Shown here one piece after another: positions 8,277-16,096 of a stretch of DNA of 37,676 nucleotides. The notes beneath the pieces are model-generated. The model did not search any database and was not told the origin of the DNA. It worked only from the letters and a program-made list of their open reading frames with translations. Source of the DNA: Nocardioidaceae bacterium UBA4001 (GTDB taxonomy: Bacteria; Actinomycetota; Actinomycetes; Propionibacteriales; Nocardioidaceae); contig DGBP01000048.1 of the NCBI GenBank assembly GCA_002384855.1, positions 1 through 37,676 on the forward strand, in the 5' to 3' direction. The translations under genes and the position numbers were made by a program. The first letter of the stretch is position 1; each line of letters begins with the position of its first letter.

Positions 8277-9128
8277 ATGACGACGACCGTCGTACCCAGC
8301 CTCCGCTCGCGCATCGGTGCCGGGCTGTTCGCCCGGGTCGCCGGGCCCGAGGGACCTGCACGCCGCGAGCGCATCCACGGCACCCCGGGGGAGCGGTGGT
8401 TCCCCGAGGGCGCGCCCATCCGCCGGGTGCACGGTGACGCCTCGATGTTCGTCGGCGGGGTCCGGGCCCTGCTGCTCCAGTCCCTGCACCCGCTCGCGAT
8501 GGCCGGAGTCGCCGCTCACTCGGGCTACCAGGGCGACCCCTGGGGCCGGTTGCAGCGCACCAGCCACTTCCTCGCGGTCACGACGTTCGGCCCGGCCGGC
8601 GACGCCGAGGCGATGGTGCAGCGGATCCGCCGCGTCCACGAGACGGTGCGCGGCACGGCCCCGGACGGCCGGGCGTACGCCGCCTCCGACCCGCACCTGC
8701 TGCGCTGGGTGCACGTCGCCGAGGTCGACAGCTTCCTCGCCGCTCATCAGCGGTACGGTCGCGAGCCGCTCGACCGGGCCGGCCGGGACCGCTACGTCGC
8801 CGAGACCGCCCGGGTCGGGCAGGCGCTGGGGGCGACCGACCTGCCGTTCTCCGAGGGCGAGCTGCGCGACCGGATCGAGGCCTACCGCCCCGAGCTCGAG
8901 GGGACCGAGGCAGCGCGGGAGGCGGCCCGGTTCATCCTGCTCAGCCCGCCGCTCCCGGTCCTGGCCCGACCGCCGTACTCCGCCATCGCCCTCGGCGCCT
9001 TGGAGCTGCTCCCGGCGTGGGCGCGCGACGGGCTCGGCCTGCCGTCGCCGCCGTCGGCGCCGGCCCGGGTCGCGGGGGCGGCGATCACGCGGACGATCCG
9101 CTGGGCGATGGCGGCTCCGCCGGACTGA
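8277..9128 (+). CDS. MpaB-like oxygenase family protein (DUF2236)
   Basis: The 283-residue protein belongs to the DUF2236/MpaB family. Features include the N-terminal RIHGTPGERWFPEG region and a helix with QSLHPLAMAGVAAHS (about 61-75). Further on are RRVHETVRG and WVHVAEVDSFL; the conserved His residues are candidate haem ligands. Fungal MpaB cleaves a farnesyl chain oxidatively and the rubber oxygenase Lcp is related, but most actinobacterial members have no known substrate. Divergent from the lactone oxidase and convergent with the MFS transporter. Confidence 0.85.
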   Translation: MTTTVVPSLRSRIGAGLFARVAGPEGPARRERIHGTPGERWFPEGAPIRRVHGDASMFVGGVRALLLQSLHPLAMAGVAAHSGYQGDPWGRLQRTSHFLAVTTFGPAGDAEAMVQRIRRVHETVRGTAPDGRAYAASDPHLLRWVHVAEVDSFLAAHQRYGREPLDRAGRDRYVAETARVGQALGATDLPFSEGELRDRIEAYRPELEGTEAAREAARFILLSPPLPVLARPPYSAIALGALELLPAWARDGLGLPSPPSAPARVAGAAITRTIRWAMAAPPD

Positions 9129-9204
9129 AACGGGGTGCGGGCGCCTCGGGGACGACGCTCACCGTGGTGGCGAACACGGCCGACGGCGCCTGGCCGATGG
9201 TGCG

Positions 9205-10416
9205 CTACCTCGGCGAGAGGCTGCTCGGCCGAGGAGCCGGCGACGGGAGCAGCAGCGTCGCGGGCGCGAGGAGGGCCCCCGCCGCGGCAGCCGCCACCGG
9301 CACCCAGAAGCTGGCGGACGCGCCGTGGCTGTCGACCACCGCGCCGACGAGCGCGGCACCCGGCGCCACCCCGACGTACATCCCGGTGGTGACGATCGAA
9401 ATGCCCTCGGTCAGCCGGCGCGGCGGCACGGTCTCCTCGACCCAGGCCACGACGGCGATCAGGGTGGGGGAGACCCCGAACCCGGTGACGAACAGCACCG
9501 CGCCGAGAACGAGCAGGGAGTCGACGAACGGCAGCGGCAGCGCCGCGACGGCCAGGGCCACCATGAAGACGCGGAAGCGGGACGCGTTCGACGACTGCCA
9601 GTGCACCGTCCCGGAGACGAGTCCCGCCAGCAGGCTGCCCAGGGCGAACACCGCCAGCACCGGCCCCGAGGCGGCCTTCGACCCCAGCTCGTCGGCGAAG
9701 GCGACCGTGGCCACCTCGCTGCCCCCGAAGAACAGCCCGAGCGTCACTCCGGCGAGCACCAGCGGCGCGAGGACGGCCCACCCCATCGGCTCGCGGGCGC
9801 CGCTGCGGGCGTGGTGGCGGCGCGCCGGGGGCTCGGTGGAGCGTTGTGCGGCCAGGGCGAGCGTCCCCACGAGGCCGGCCACGACCGCCGTACCGACGCC
9901 GGCCACCGGGTGCACCGTCGTGGCGAGGACGGTCACCAGGAGGGGGCCGAGCACGAACACGGTCTCGTCGAGCACGGCCTCCAGCGCGAACGCGGTCTGC
10001 AGCCTGCGCTTGTCGGGCACGTTGTGCGACCAGCGGGCTCGGACGCAGGAGCCGATCTGGGGCAGGGAGGCGCCTCCGACGGCGGCGAGCAGGTGCGGCC
10101 AGGGGGTCGGCCAGCCGGCCTCCACCGCCCGCATCATCAGGGCCATCGCGACGGTGAACACCAGGATGGTCCAGGGCAGCACGCGACTCTGCCCGAGCCG
10201 GTCGGCCATCCGTCCCTGGACGACCGCGAACCCTGCGTTGCCGACGAGGTAGGCGGCGGCCACCATCCCCGCGAGGTGGTAGGAGCCGGTGCGCGCCGAG
10301 ATCAGCAGCACGATCCCGAGGCTGACCATCGAGATCGGGAGCCGGGCGACCACACCGGTGAGGGAGAAGGCGAGAGCGCCTGGGACGGCGAGCACCCGAC
10401 GGTAGGGAGTGAGCAT
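9205..10416 (-). CDS. MFS transporter
   Basis: The 403-residue protein has about 12 hydrophobic helices and a motif-A-like loop (GRMADRLGQSR, about 69-79) between TM2 and TM3. A basic and Arg-rich loop (about 195-210) separates the two six-helix halves. This is the arrangement of small-molecule MFS efflux proteins. No substrate can be assigned. It is divergent from the ferrochelatase gene; its start ATG at 10416 is 10 nt from a TAGGAT hexamer, so the message is probably leaderless. Confidence 0.85.
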   Translation of the reverse strand: MLTPYRRVLAVPGALAFSLTGVVARLPISMVSLGIVLLISARTGSYHLAGMVAAAYLVGNAGFAVVQGRMADRLGQSRVLPWTILVFTVAMALMMRAVEAGWPTPWPHLLAAVGGASLPQIGSCVRARWSHNVPDKRRLQTAFALEAVLDETVFVLGPLLVTVLATTVHPVAGVGTAVVAGLVGTLALAAQRSTEPPARRHHARSGAREPMGWAVLAPLVLAGVTLGLFFGGSEVATVAFADELGSKAASGPVLAVFALGSLLAGLVSGTVHWQSSNASRFRVFMVALAVAALPLPFVDSLLVLGAVLFVTGFGVSPTLIAVVAWVEETVPPRRLTEGISIVTTGMYVGVAPGAALVGAVVDSHGASASFWVPVAAAAAGALLAPATLLLPSPAPRPSSLSPR

Positions 10417-10425
10417 TGGACGGCA

Positions 10426-10435
10426 ATCCTAAGAT
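10426..10435. promoter_or_regulatory. Overlapping bidirectional -10 elements (MFS transporter / ferrochelatase)
   Basis: The ten bases ATCCTAAGAT contain TAAGAT on the plus strand (10430-10435, ending 7 nt before the ferrochelatase ATG at 10442). They also contain TAGGAT on the minus strand (10431 back to 10426, ending 10 nt before the transporter ATG at 10416). The two hexamers share two bases. Both transcripts would be leaderless or nearly so. Confidence 0.45.
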
Positions 10436-10441
10436 GACGCC

Positions 10442-11530
10442 ATGCCCCCTGACGTCTCGCCGTACGACGCCCTCCTGCTCGTCTCCTTCGGCGGGCCGGA
10501 GAAGCCCGAGGACGTCGTGCCGTTCCTGGAGAACGTGACCCGCGGCCGAGGGATCCCGCGCGAGCGGCTCGAGCAGGTCGGGGAGCACTACTTCGCGTTC
10601 GGGGGACGCAGCCCCATCAACGACCAGAACCGCGAGTTCCTGGCCGCGCTGCGCGAGGACCTCGGCGCGGCCGGCATCGACCTGCCGGTCTACTGGGGCA
10701 ACCGCAACTGGGACCCCTACCTCACCGACACCGTGCGGCAGATGACCGACGACGGCGTGCGCCGCGCGGCATGCTTCGTGACGAGTGCCTACTCGTCGTA
10801 CTCCGGCTGCCGTCAGTACCGCGAGAACCTCGCCGACGCGGTCGCCGCCGTGGGGGAGGGGGCGCCCCGGCTGGACCGGCTGCGGCACTACTTCAACCAC
10901 CCCGGCTTCGTGGAGCCGATGGTCGACGCGACCCTGACCGCCCTGGCCCAGCTCGACGAGGACCTGCGCCGCGAGGCGCACATCGCCTACGTCACCCACT
11001 CTGTCCCGTTGTCGATGAACGACGCGAGCGGCCGCGACGGCGGTGCGTACGTCGCCCAGCACCGCAGCGTCGCGGAGACGATCAGTGAGCGGGTGCGCCA
11101 GGAGACCGGGCACCGGTACGCCGGCGAGCTCGTCTACTGCTCCAGGTCCGGGGCGCCGCACATCCCCTGGCTCGAGCCGGACGTCAACGACCACCTGGAG
11201 TACCTCGCCGGCGAGGGGGTGAAGGGCGTGGTCGTGGTCCCGATCGGTTTCGTCTCCGACCACATGGAGGTCGTCTACGACCTCGACACCGAGGCGCGGG
11301 AGACCGCCGAGAAGCTCGGCCTCGGGTTCGTCCGGGCCGCCACGGCCGGGGTGGACCCGCGCTTCGTGGCGATGGTCCGGGACCTGGTCCTGGAGCGGGC
11401 GGCGGTCGAGCGCGGCGAGGCCGTGGCCCGGGCGAGCGTAGGCAGCCTGGAGCCGTCGTGGGACGTCTGCCCGCGTGGCTGCTGCGCGAACCCGCGCGCC
11501 CCCCGCCCGGCGCTGGCCGGCGAGGACTGA
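10442..11530 (+). CDS. cpfC: Coproporphyrin ferrochelatase
   Basis: The 362-residue enzyme inserts Fe(II) into a porphyrin. In actinobacteria the substrate is coproporphyrin III, in the coproporphyrin-dependent haem pathway, hence cpfC rather than hemH. Key segments are YWGNRNWDP (84-92), THSVP with His186 (metal insertion side), and HMEVVYDLD with Glu276. Near the C-terminus Cys343, Cys347 and Cys348 form the cluster typical of actinobacterial [2Fe-2S] ferrochelatases, the fourth ligand probably being an internal cysteine. The start is ATG with a closely preceding TAAGAT. It is followed 5 bp later by the inositol-phosphatase-family gene. Confidence 0.95.
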   Translation: MPPDVSPYDALLLVSFGGPEKPEDVVPFLENVTRGRGIPRERLEQVGEHYFAFGGRSPINDQNREFLAALREDLGAAGIDLPVYWGNRNWDPYLTDTVRQMTDDGVRRAACFVTSAYSSYSGCRQYRENLADAVAAVGEGAPRLDRLRHYFNHPGFVEPMVDATLTALAQLDEDLRREAHIAYVTHSVPLSMNDASGRDGGAYVAQHRSVAETISERVRQETGHRYAGELVYCSRSGAPHIPWLEPDVNDHLEYLAGEGVKGVVVVPIGFVSDHMEVVYDLDTEARETAEKLGLGFVRAATAGVDPRFVAMVRDLVLERAAVERGEAVARASVGSLEPSWDVCPRGCCANPRAPRPALAGED

Positions 11531-11535
11531 GCGGC

Positions 11536-12333
11536 ATGGCCGACGAGGACCTGCTCGACCTCGCCCGCGACGTCGCGCTCGAGGCCGCCGCCCTGGTGCG
11601 CGAACGGCGGGCCGGGCACGTCGCCGTCGCCGACACCAAGTCCAGCGACACCGACGTGGTGACCGAGGCGGACAGGGCCGCGGAGGAGCTGATCTACCGC
11701 CGCATCACCCAGGCCCGTCCCGGGGACGGGTTCCTCGGCGAGGAGGGCGCCTCCGCCGAGTCGACCACCGGCGTGACCTGGGTGGTCGACCCCATCGACG
11801 GCACGGTGAACTTCCTCTACGACCTGCCGCAGTACGCCGTGTCGATCGCGGCGGCCCGGGGCGGCGAGACCGTGGCGGGGGTGGTCGTGAACGTCGCCAC
11901 CGGCGAGGTCTTCAGCGCCCGCCGGGGCGGGGGAGCCCACGTCGACGGCCGGGCGCTGCGGGTGCGGGCCGACGTCGGCCTGGGGCAGCGCCTCGTCGCC
12001 ACCGGGTTCAGCTACGTTCCCGAGGTGCGCGCACGACAGGCCGGCGCGGTCACCGCGATGCTGACCCAGGTGCGCGACATCCGTCGCCTCGGCTCCGCGG
12101 CCCTGGACCTGTGCGCGGTCGCCGCGGGCCGCGTCGACGCCTACGTCGAGGAGGGCGTGAACCTCTGGGACGTGGCTGCCGGGAGCCTGGTCGTCACCGA
12201 GGCCGGTGGCCGCTTCGAGAGCCGACCGGGTGCCGGCGGCAGCACCTGCGTGGTGGCCGCTCCCGCCTCCGGGTTCGAGGCTTTCGACGACCTGGCCCGT
12301 CGCTGCGGATTTTTCGACGACCACGGGGAATAG
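11536..12333 (+). CDS. suhB: Inositol monophosphatase family protein
   Basis: The 265-residue protein has the Mg-binding motifs of the family: GEEG (68-71), DPIDGT (85-90, with Asp85/Asp88) and the C-terminal NLWDVAAG segment with the third metal-binding Asp. It would dephosphorylate inositol-1-phosphate or a related sugar phosphate, a step feeding phosphatidylinositol synthesis in actinobacteria; histidinol phosphate and fructose-bisphosphate are alternative substrates for this family. The start ATG at 11536 is 5 bp after the ferrochelatase stop. An in-frame upstream extension to 11458 lies wholly inside cpfC and is rejected. Confidence 0.9.
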   Translation: MADEDLLDLARDVALEAAALVRERRAGHVAVADTKSSDTDVVTEADRAAEELIYRRITQARPGDGFLGEEGASAESTTGVTWVVDPIDGTVNFLYDLPQYAVSIAAARGGETVAGVVVNVATGEVFSARRGGGAHVDGRALRVRADVGLGQRLVATGFSYVPEVRARQAGAVTAMLTQVRDIRRLGSAALDLCAVAAGRVDAYVEEGVNLWDVAAGSLVVTEAGGRFESRPGAGGSTCVVAAPASGFEAFDDLARRCGFFDDHGE

Positions 12334-12504
12334 ACACCTGGGCAGACGGGTTTCACCGCTGCACGACGAGCGGGAACTTGTGACGCTGACGACACGTTGG
12401 CGAATCGGCGTGCGCCGGGCTGCTGTTTTGGTGCACAATCCGCCTCACTCGCCCCACGAACCCACGAGCACCAACCCCGGTCACGGGGACAGGAGACGCA
12501 CACG

Positions 12505-12795
12505 ATGGCCACCGACTACGACGCACCACGCAAGACCGAAGAGGACCAGTCCGAGGAGAGCCTCGAGGAGCTCAAGGCTCGCCGGCACGACAAGAACTCC
12601 GGCAAGGTCGACGAGGACGAGGCCGAGGCCGCCGAGTCCTTCGAGCTGCCGGGCGCCGACCTCTCCCACGAGGAGCTCGCGGTCGAGGTCAGGCCGCGCC
12701 AGGAGGACGAGTTCACCTGCATGAGCTGTTTCCTGGTCCACCACCGCAGCCAGCTCGCGGACGAGAAGAAGATGATCTGCCGCGACTGCGCCTGA
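12505..12795 (+). CDS. DUF4193 zinc-ribbon-like small protein
   Basis: The 96-residue protein has a very acidic N-terminal half and a C-terminal four-cysteine motif (Cys72, Cys75, Cys92, Cys95), which probably binds zinc. This is the actinobacterial DUF4193 family, often encoded next to dut and DUF3093 genes. Function unknown; a role in binding a nucleic-acid enzyme is possible but not shown. ACAGGAGACG is a good ribosome-binding site just ahead of the ATG. The 171-bp region before it contains TGCACAAT, a possible extended -10, but nothing stronger. Confidence 0.9.
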   Translation: MATDYDAPRKTEEDQSEESLEELKARRHDKNSGKVDEDEAEAAESFELPGADLSHEELAVEVRPRQEDEFTCMSCFLVHHRSQLADEKKMICRDCA

Positions 12796-12825
12796 CCGCG
12801 CGGTCGGCACGGAGCGAGCACGGAC

Positions 12826-12871
12826 ACATGGACGAGGCCGGCCCCCGCGACGGGGCCGGCCTCGTCCATGT
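12826..12871. terminator. Bidirectional terminator (20-bp perfect stem)
   Basis: Bases 12826-12845 and 12852-12871 are perfect reverse complements around a 6-nt loop. It lies exactly between the convergent DUF4193 and DUF4235 genes, 31 bp after one stop and 12 bp after the other. No T-run follows on either strand, as usual for actinobacterial hairpin terminators. Confidence 0.8.
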
Positions 12872-12882
12872 CGTGTGAGGGC

Positions 12883-13170
12883 TCAGCTGCTGGCTTCCTG
12901 GAGGTTCGCCGGGAGGTGACCGGTGGACCTGCGGTAGTAGTTGGCCGCTCTGCGGGAGGCGAGCATCCGGGCCACACCGACCGCGACGCCGCTGACGACG
13001 GCCCAGGCAACCGCCTCGCCGAGCGAGACGTCCGGGTCCGCGGGGTTCTGCGGCGGCTCCTTGCCCGTCGCCACCTTCCAGGACGTGGTCATCGCCTTGC
13101 GCGCCGCCATGGTGGCGCCGAGGGTCGAGGCAAGCGCCATCGCGCTCCACATCTTCGAGCCCGAGGCCAT
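12883..13170 (-). CDS. DUF4235 small membrane protein
   Basis: The 95-residue protein has an N-terminal hydrophobic, Ala/Met-rich helix (about 3-20) and a second membrane helix (about 52-72) followed by a basic end (ARMLASRRAANYYRRS). This matches the actinobacterial DUF4235 family, whose function is unknown. The start ATG at 13170 has an excellent AGGAGG ribosome-binding site; an upstream start at 13206 would place that site inside the coding region. Confidence 0.88.
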   Translation of the reverse strand: MASGSKMWSAMALASTLGATMAARKAMTTSWKVATGKEPPQNPADPDVSLGEAVAWAVVSGVAVGVARMLASRRAANYYRRSTGHLPANLQEASS

Positions 13171-13227
13171 AGAGGTCTCCTCCTGTGTAGGGATCGTCGA
13201 CCTCAATCTACCCGGCAGCGGCCCCCG

Positions 13228-13710
13228 TCATGCCCGCGTCGTCTCCCCGCCGGCGCCCACCGGGCCGAGCGCACGCACCAGCTCGCGCGGGCGTCGGGTC
13301 GACACGAGCCAGTACGGCGCCGGGTCGGCCGGGTCGGTGACGCGCACGCACACCGCCCGCTTCAGGTAGGGCCGTAGCAGCAGGTATGCCCGGGCGTCCG
13401 CGTCGCGGCCCGCGACGAGCCTGGTCTCCTCCTTCTCCAGCGCCACCGGGTCGGCGAGCAGCGCGACGGGGATCTGCGCGCGGCCGGCGTGGAATGTGCC
13501 GTCCTCGACCCGGACGCGCGCGGCGCCGTACCCGAGGAACAGCCCGACCATGACCGCGAGGACGGCCCCCGTGGCGGCCCAGGCGACCCCGGACGGGAGC
13601 GCGACGATGAACGCCAGCCACACGGTGGCGACGAACATCGTGCCCTGCACCCACCACCGCAGCGGCACGAAGAGGCGCTCGTCGTGGAGCACGCCGGTCG
13701 AGGTCTTCAC
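13228..13710 (-). CDS. DUF3093 membrane protein
   Basis: With GTG at 13710 the protein has 160 residues and begins close to the conserved HDERLFVPLRWW segment. Two adjacent transmembrane helices (about 21-65) precede a cytoplasmic beta-rich domain (about 75-150) containing the RAYLLLRPYLKRAV and YWLVSTRRP strands typical of the actinobacterial DUF3093 family. Function unknown. A GTG at 13734 would add 8 residues. It is divergent from dut with 53 bp between starts. Confidence 0.87.
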   Translation of the reverse strand: MKTSTGVLHDERLFVPLRWWVQGTMFVATVWLAFIVALPSGVAWAATGAVLAVMVGLFLGYGAARVRVEDGTFHAGRAQIPVALLADPVALEKEETRLVAGRDADARAYLLLRPYLKRAVCVRVTDPADPAPYWLVSTRRPRELVRALGPVGAGGETTRA

Positions 13711-13749
13711 GGGGACAAGCCTGCCACCGGCCACCCCGCGGGCTGTCGA

Positions 13750-13755
13750 TAGGGT
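13750..13755 (+). promoter_or_regulatory. Candidate -10 of dut (leaderless)
   Basis: TAGGGT ends 9 nt before the dut ATG at 13764; no ribosome-binding site fits between them. Confidence 0.45.
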
Positions 13756-13763
13756 CGGGCACC

Positions 13764-14246
13764 ATGCAGCCGACCGTGGAGATCCTCATCCGCCGGCTCG
13801 ACCCCGACCTCCCCGTCCCCGCCTACGCCTACCCCGGCGATGCGGGCGCGGACCTGACGACGGCGGTCGACGTCGACCTGGCGCCGGGGGAGCGCGCGAT
13901 GGTGCCGACCGGCATCGCGATCGCGCTGCCCGAGGGGTACGCCGCCTTCGTCCACCCGCGCTCGGGCCTGGCCGCCCGGTGCGGGGTGTCGATCGTGAAC
14001 ACCCCCGGCACCGTCGACGCGGGCTACCGCGGTGAGGTCAAGGTCGTGCTGGTCAACCTCGACCCCCGCGAGCCGGTCCGGTTGCGGCGCGGCGACCGGG
14101 TCGCCCAGCTCGTGGTGCAGAGGGTCGAGCACGCCCGCTTCGTGGAGGTGGACCGACTGCCCGAGTCCCCCCGTGGAGACGGGGGTTACGGTTCTACCGG
14201 AGGTTTCGACACCGACGCGTCCCGTGCGCCCGAGGAGAATCAGTGA
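13764..14246 (+). CDS. dut: Deoxyuridine 5'-triphosphate nucleotidohydrolase
   Basis: The 160-residue protein carries all five trimeric dUTPase motifs: AGADLTT (27-33), HPRSGLA (64-70), GTVDAGYRGEV (82-92) with catalytic Asp85, RGDRVAQLVV (109-118) and the C-terminal Gly-rich GGYGSTGGF (140-148). It converts dUTP to dUMP and PPi, which limits uracil in DNA and supplies dTMP synthesis. The stop overlaps the GTG of the next gene by 3 bp, so translation of DUF3710 is probably coupled to it. Confidence 0.97.
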   Translation: MQPTVEILIRRLDPDLPVPAYAYPGDAGADLTTAVDVDLAPGERAMVPTGIAIALPEGYAAFVHPRSGLAARCGVSIVNTPGTVDAGYRGEVKVVLVNLDPREPVRLRRGDRVAQLVVQRVEHARFVEVDRLPESPRGDGGYGSTGGFDTDASRAPEENQ

Positions 14247-14947
14247 AGTTCCGTCGCAAGAGCACCGAGCAGCCGGCTCCGGTCGAGGAGGAGGGCGCCG
14301 CGGGGCCCCCCGAGCAGCCGGCCCAGCGGCCCGGTGCCCCCGCCGTGCCGACCGGTGAGGGCGTGCGGACGAACGGTCCCTGGGACGTCACCGAGGTCGA
14401 CCTGGAGGCAGACGAGGACGGCACCCGCATCGACCTCGGCGGCCTCCTCGTCAAGGGCCGGCCGGGCTACGAGCTCCGGCTGCAGGTCGACGAGAAGAGC
14501 CAGCAGGTCGCGGCCGTGCTGATGATCGGGCCCGAGGGCGCGGCCGAGCTGCGGCCCTTCGCCGCACCGCGCGGTGGCGGCATCTGGGACGGCATCCGCC
14601 GGCAGATCGCCGCGGAGACCAGTCGCCGTGGAGGCACGGCCACCGAGGCCGAGGGTCGTTTCGGCACCGAGCTGCGGGTCGTGATGCCCGCTCGCACCCC
14701 CGACGGCCAGCCGGCCACCCAGCCGTCCCGGGTGCTCGGCATCGAGGGTCCGCGGTGGCTGCTCCGGGCGACGCTGCTCGGCCGCCCGGCGATGGAGCCG
14801 GACACGGAGCACGAGCTCGAGGCGGCCGTGCGCGACGTCGTGGTGGTGCGTGGCACCGGCCCGATGGCTCCCGGTGAGCCGCTGCCGCTGGTGATGCCCG
14901 CGAACGCACGCCCTGCGTCCGAGCCCTCGCCCGAGCCCGAGTCCTGA
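14243..14947 (+). CDS. DUF3710 family protein
   Basis: The 234-residue protein has an N-terminal charged and Pro-rich segment (1-45) and then a soluble domain (about 48-215) with GPWDVTEVD and LRLQVDEKSQQVAAV, the hallmark strands of actinobacterial DUF3710. The C-terminus is Pro/Glu/Ser-rich. No transmembrane segment is seen. Function unknown. GAGGAGA precedes the GTG start, which overlaps the dut stop. It belongs to a conserved dut-DUF3710-OB-DUF3159 cluster. Confidence 0.88.
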   Translation: MKFRRKSTEQPAPVEEEGAAGPPEQPAQRPGAPAVPTGEGVRTNGPWDVTEVDLEADEDGTRIDLGGLLVKGRPGYELRLQVDEKSQQVAAVLMIGPEGAAELRPFAAPRGGGIWDGIRRQIAAETSRRGGTATEAEGRFGTELRVVMPARTPDGQPATQPSRVLGIEGPRWLLRATLLGRPAMEPDTEHELEAAVRDVVVVRGTGPMAPGEPLPLVMPANARPASEPSPEPES

Positions 14948-14955
14948 GCGGCGGA

Positions 14956-14961
14956 TACGCT
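14956..14961 (+). promoter_or_regulatory. Candidate -10 of the OB-fold gene (leaderless)
   Basis: TACGCT ends 7 nt before the ATG at 14968, which suggests an internal leaderless promoter inside the dut gene cluster. Confidence 0.35.
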
Positions 14962-14967
14962 GATGTC

Positions 14968-15333
14968 ATGTCGGACGTGAAGGGTCGGTTCCGGCGCTCC
15001 CTGTCGAGGTGGGCGAGCTCTGCGGACCTCGAGGCCGAAGAGCTGCGCAGCGACACCGAGCGCGCCGGCTGCTGCATGATCGCCGACGCCGCCGACCGCG
15101 ACCGCGTCGAGCTGCAGGGCAACCTGCGGACCGTGACGCTGCGGCCGCGCGGCGGGGTGCCCGCCCTGGAGGCCGAGCTGTACGACGGCTCCGGGGTGAT
15201 CACCCTGATCTGGCTGGGACGACGCCGCATCGCCGGCGTCGAGCCGGGTCGCTCGGTCAAGGTCGTCGGCAGGATCGGTGTCCAGGACCGCGTCAGGGTG
15301 ATGTACAACCCCCGCTACGAGCTGAGGAGCTGA
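14968..15333 (+). CDS. OB-fold nucleic-acid-binding domain protein
   Basis: The 121-residue protein has a short N-terminal helix (1-30) and then one OB fold (about 45-118) with the strand pattern VELQGNLRTVTL, ALEAELYDGSGVITLIWLG, GRSVKVVGRIGV and VMYNPRYEL. This resembles the anticodon-binding/RecG-wedge type of OB fold. It probably binds single-stranded nucleic acid; the partner is unknown. It is conserved between DUF3710 and DUF3159 genes in actinobacteria. Confidence 0.87.
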   Translation: MSDVKGRFRRSLSRWASSADLEAEELRSDTERAGCCMIADAADRDRVELQGNLRTVTLRPRGGVPALEAELYDGSGVITLIWLGRRRIAGVEPGRSVKVVGRIGVQDRVRVMYNPRYELRS

Positions 15334-15339
15334 CCTCGG

Positions 15340-16077
15340 TTGACCCCACCCGCCGGTGGCCCCCCGACCGTCGAGGCCGTGGTCCGGGCCGAGCTCGCCC
15401 GTGCGCTGGGCGGCCGACGCGGCATGCTCGAGGCCGCCGTACCCACCCTGCTGTTCACGCTGACCTTCCTGACGACCAAGGACCTCCAGCCTGCGCTCGT
15501 CGTGAGCGTCGCCGCAGCGGTGCTGCTCCTGCTGGTCCGGCTCGTGCAGCGCTCGAGCGTCCAGTTCGTCCTCAACAGCCTCTTCGGGATCGCCATCGGC
15601 GCCGTCTTCGCCTGGCGCGCCGCGCAGGGTGGCGGGGACGCGAACGACCAGGCGCTGGCGTACTTCCTGCCCGGCCTTCTCTACAACGGCTTCTACGCCG
15701 TCGCGATCACGCTGAGCATCCTGGCCCGCTGGCCGGTGGTCGGCTTCATGGTCGGCAGCGTCGCCGGCGACCCCACCGCCTGGCACCGCGACCCCCAGGT
15801 GGTGCGGCTCACCAGCCTCCTCAGCTGGATGCTGGTCTGGCCGAGCGCGGTCCGGGTGGCCGTGCAGCTGCCGGTCTACCTCGCCGGCCGTAGCGGCGCG
15901 CTCGACCCCGACACGGCCGTCGCCGTTCTCGGCATCAGCAAGGTGGTCTTGGGGTGGCCCCTGCAGCTCGCCGGACTCGCGGGCATGGTGTGGCTGCTGG
16001 CCCGCAACAGCACGCCGGTGGAGGTGCCGGTGCACGAGGCGCAGGGGAACCCGGCGTCCGAGGACACGCGCCCCTGA
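15340..16077 (+). CDS. DUF3159 membrane protein
   Basis: The 245-residue protein has about six transmembrane helices between residues 25 and 225 and the conserved central FLPGLLYNGFYA segment of the actinobacterial DUF3159 family (intracellular-septation-protein-A-like). Function unknown. The only start that keeps the N-terminal amphipathic helix is TTG at 15340, preceded by GAGGAG inside the end of the OB-fold gene. It is convergent with the TrkA genes, 19 bp apart. Confidence 0.87.
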   Translation: MTPPAGGPPTVEAVVRAELARALGGRRGMLEAAVPTLLFTLTFLTTKDLQPALVVSVAAAVLLLLVRLVQRSSVQFVLNSLFGIAIGAVFAWRAAQGGGDANDQALAYFLPGLLYNGFYAVAITLSILARWPVVGFMVGSVAGDPTAWHRDPQVVRLTSLLSWMLVWPSAVRVAVQLPVYLAGRSGALDPDTAVAVLGISKVVLGWPLQLAGLAGMVWLLARNSTPVEVPVHEAQGNPASEDTRP

Positions 16078-16096
16078 CCGACGTCAGACCGAGACG

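Noticed and set aside
8317..10437. 706-codon plus-strand open frame across the MpaB-like and MFS genes
   Set aside because: It runs through two genes with strong family features in other frames; its product is Arg/Ser/Gly low-complexity.
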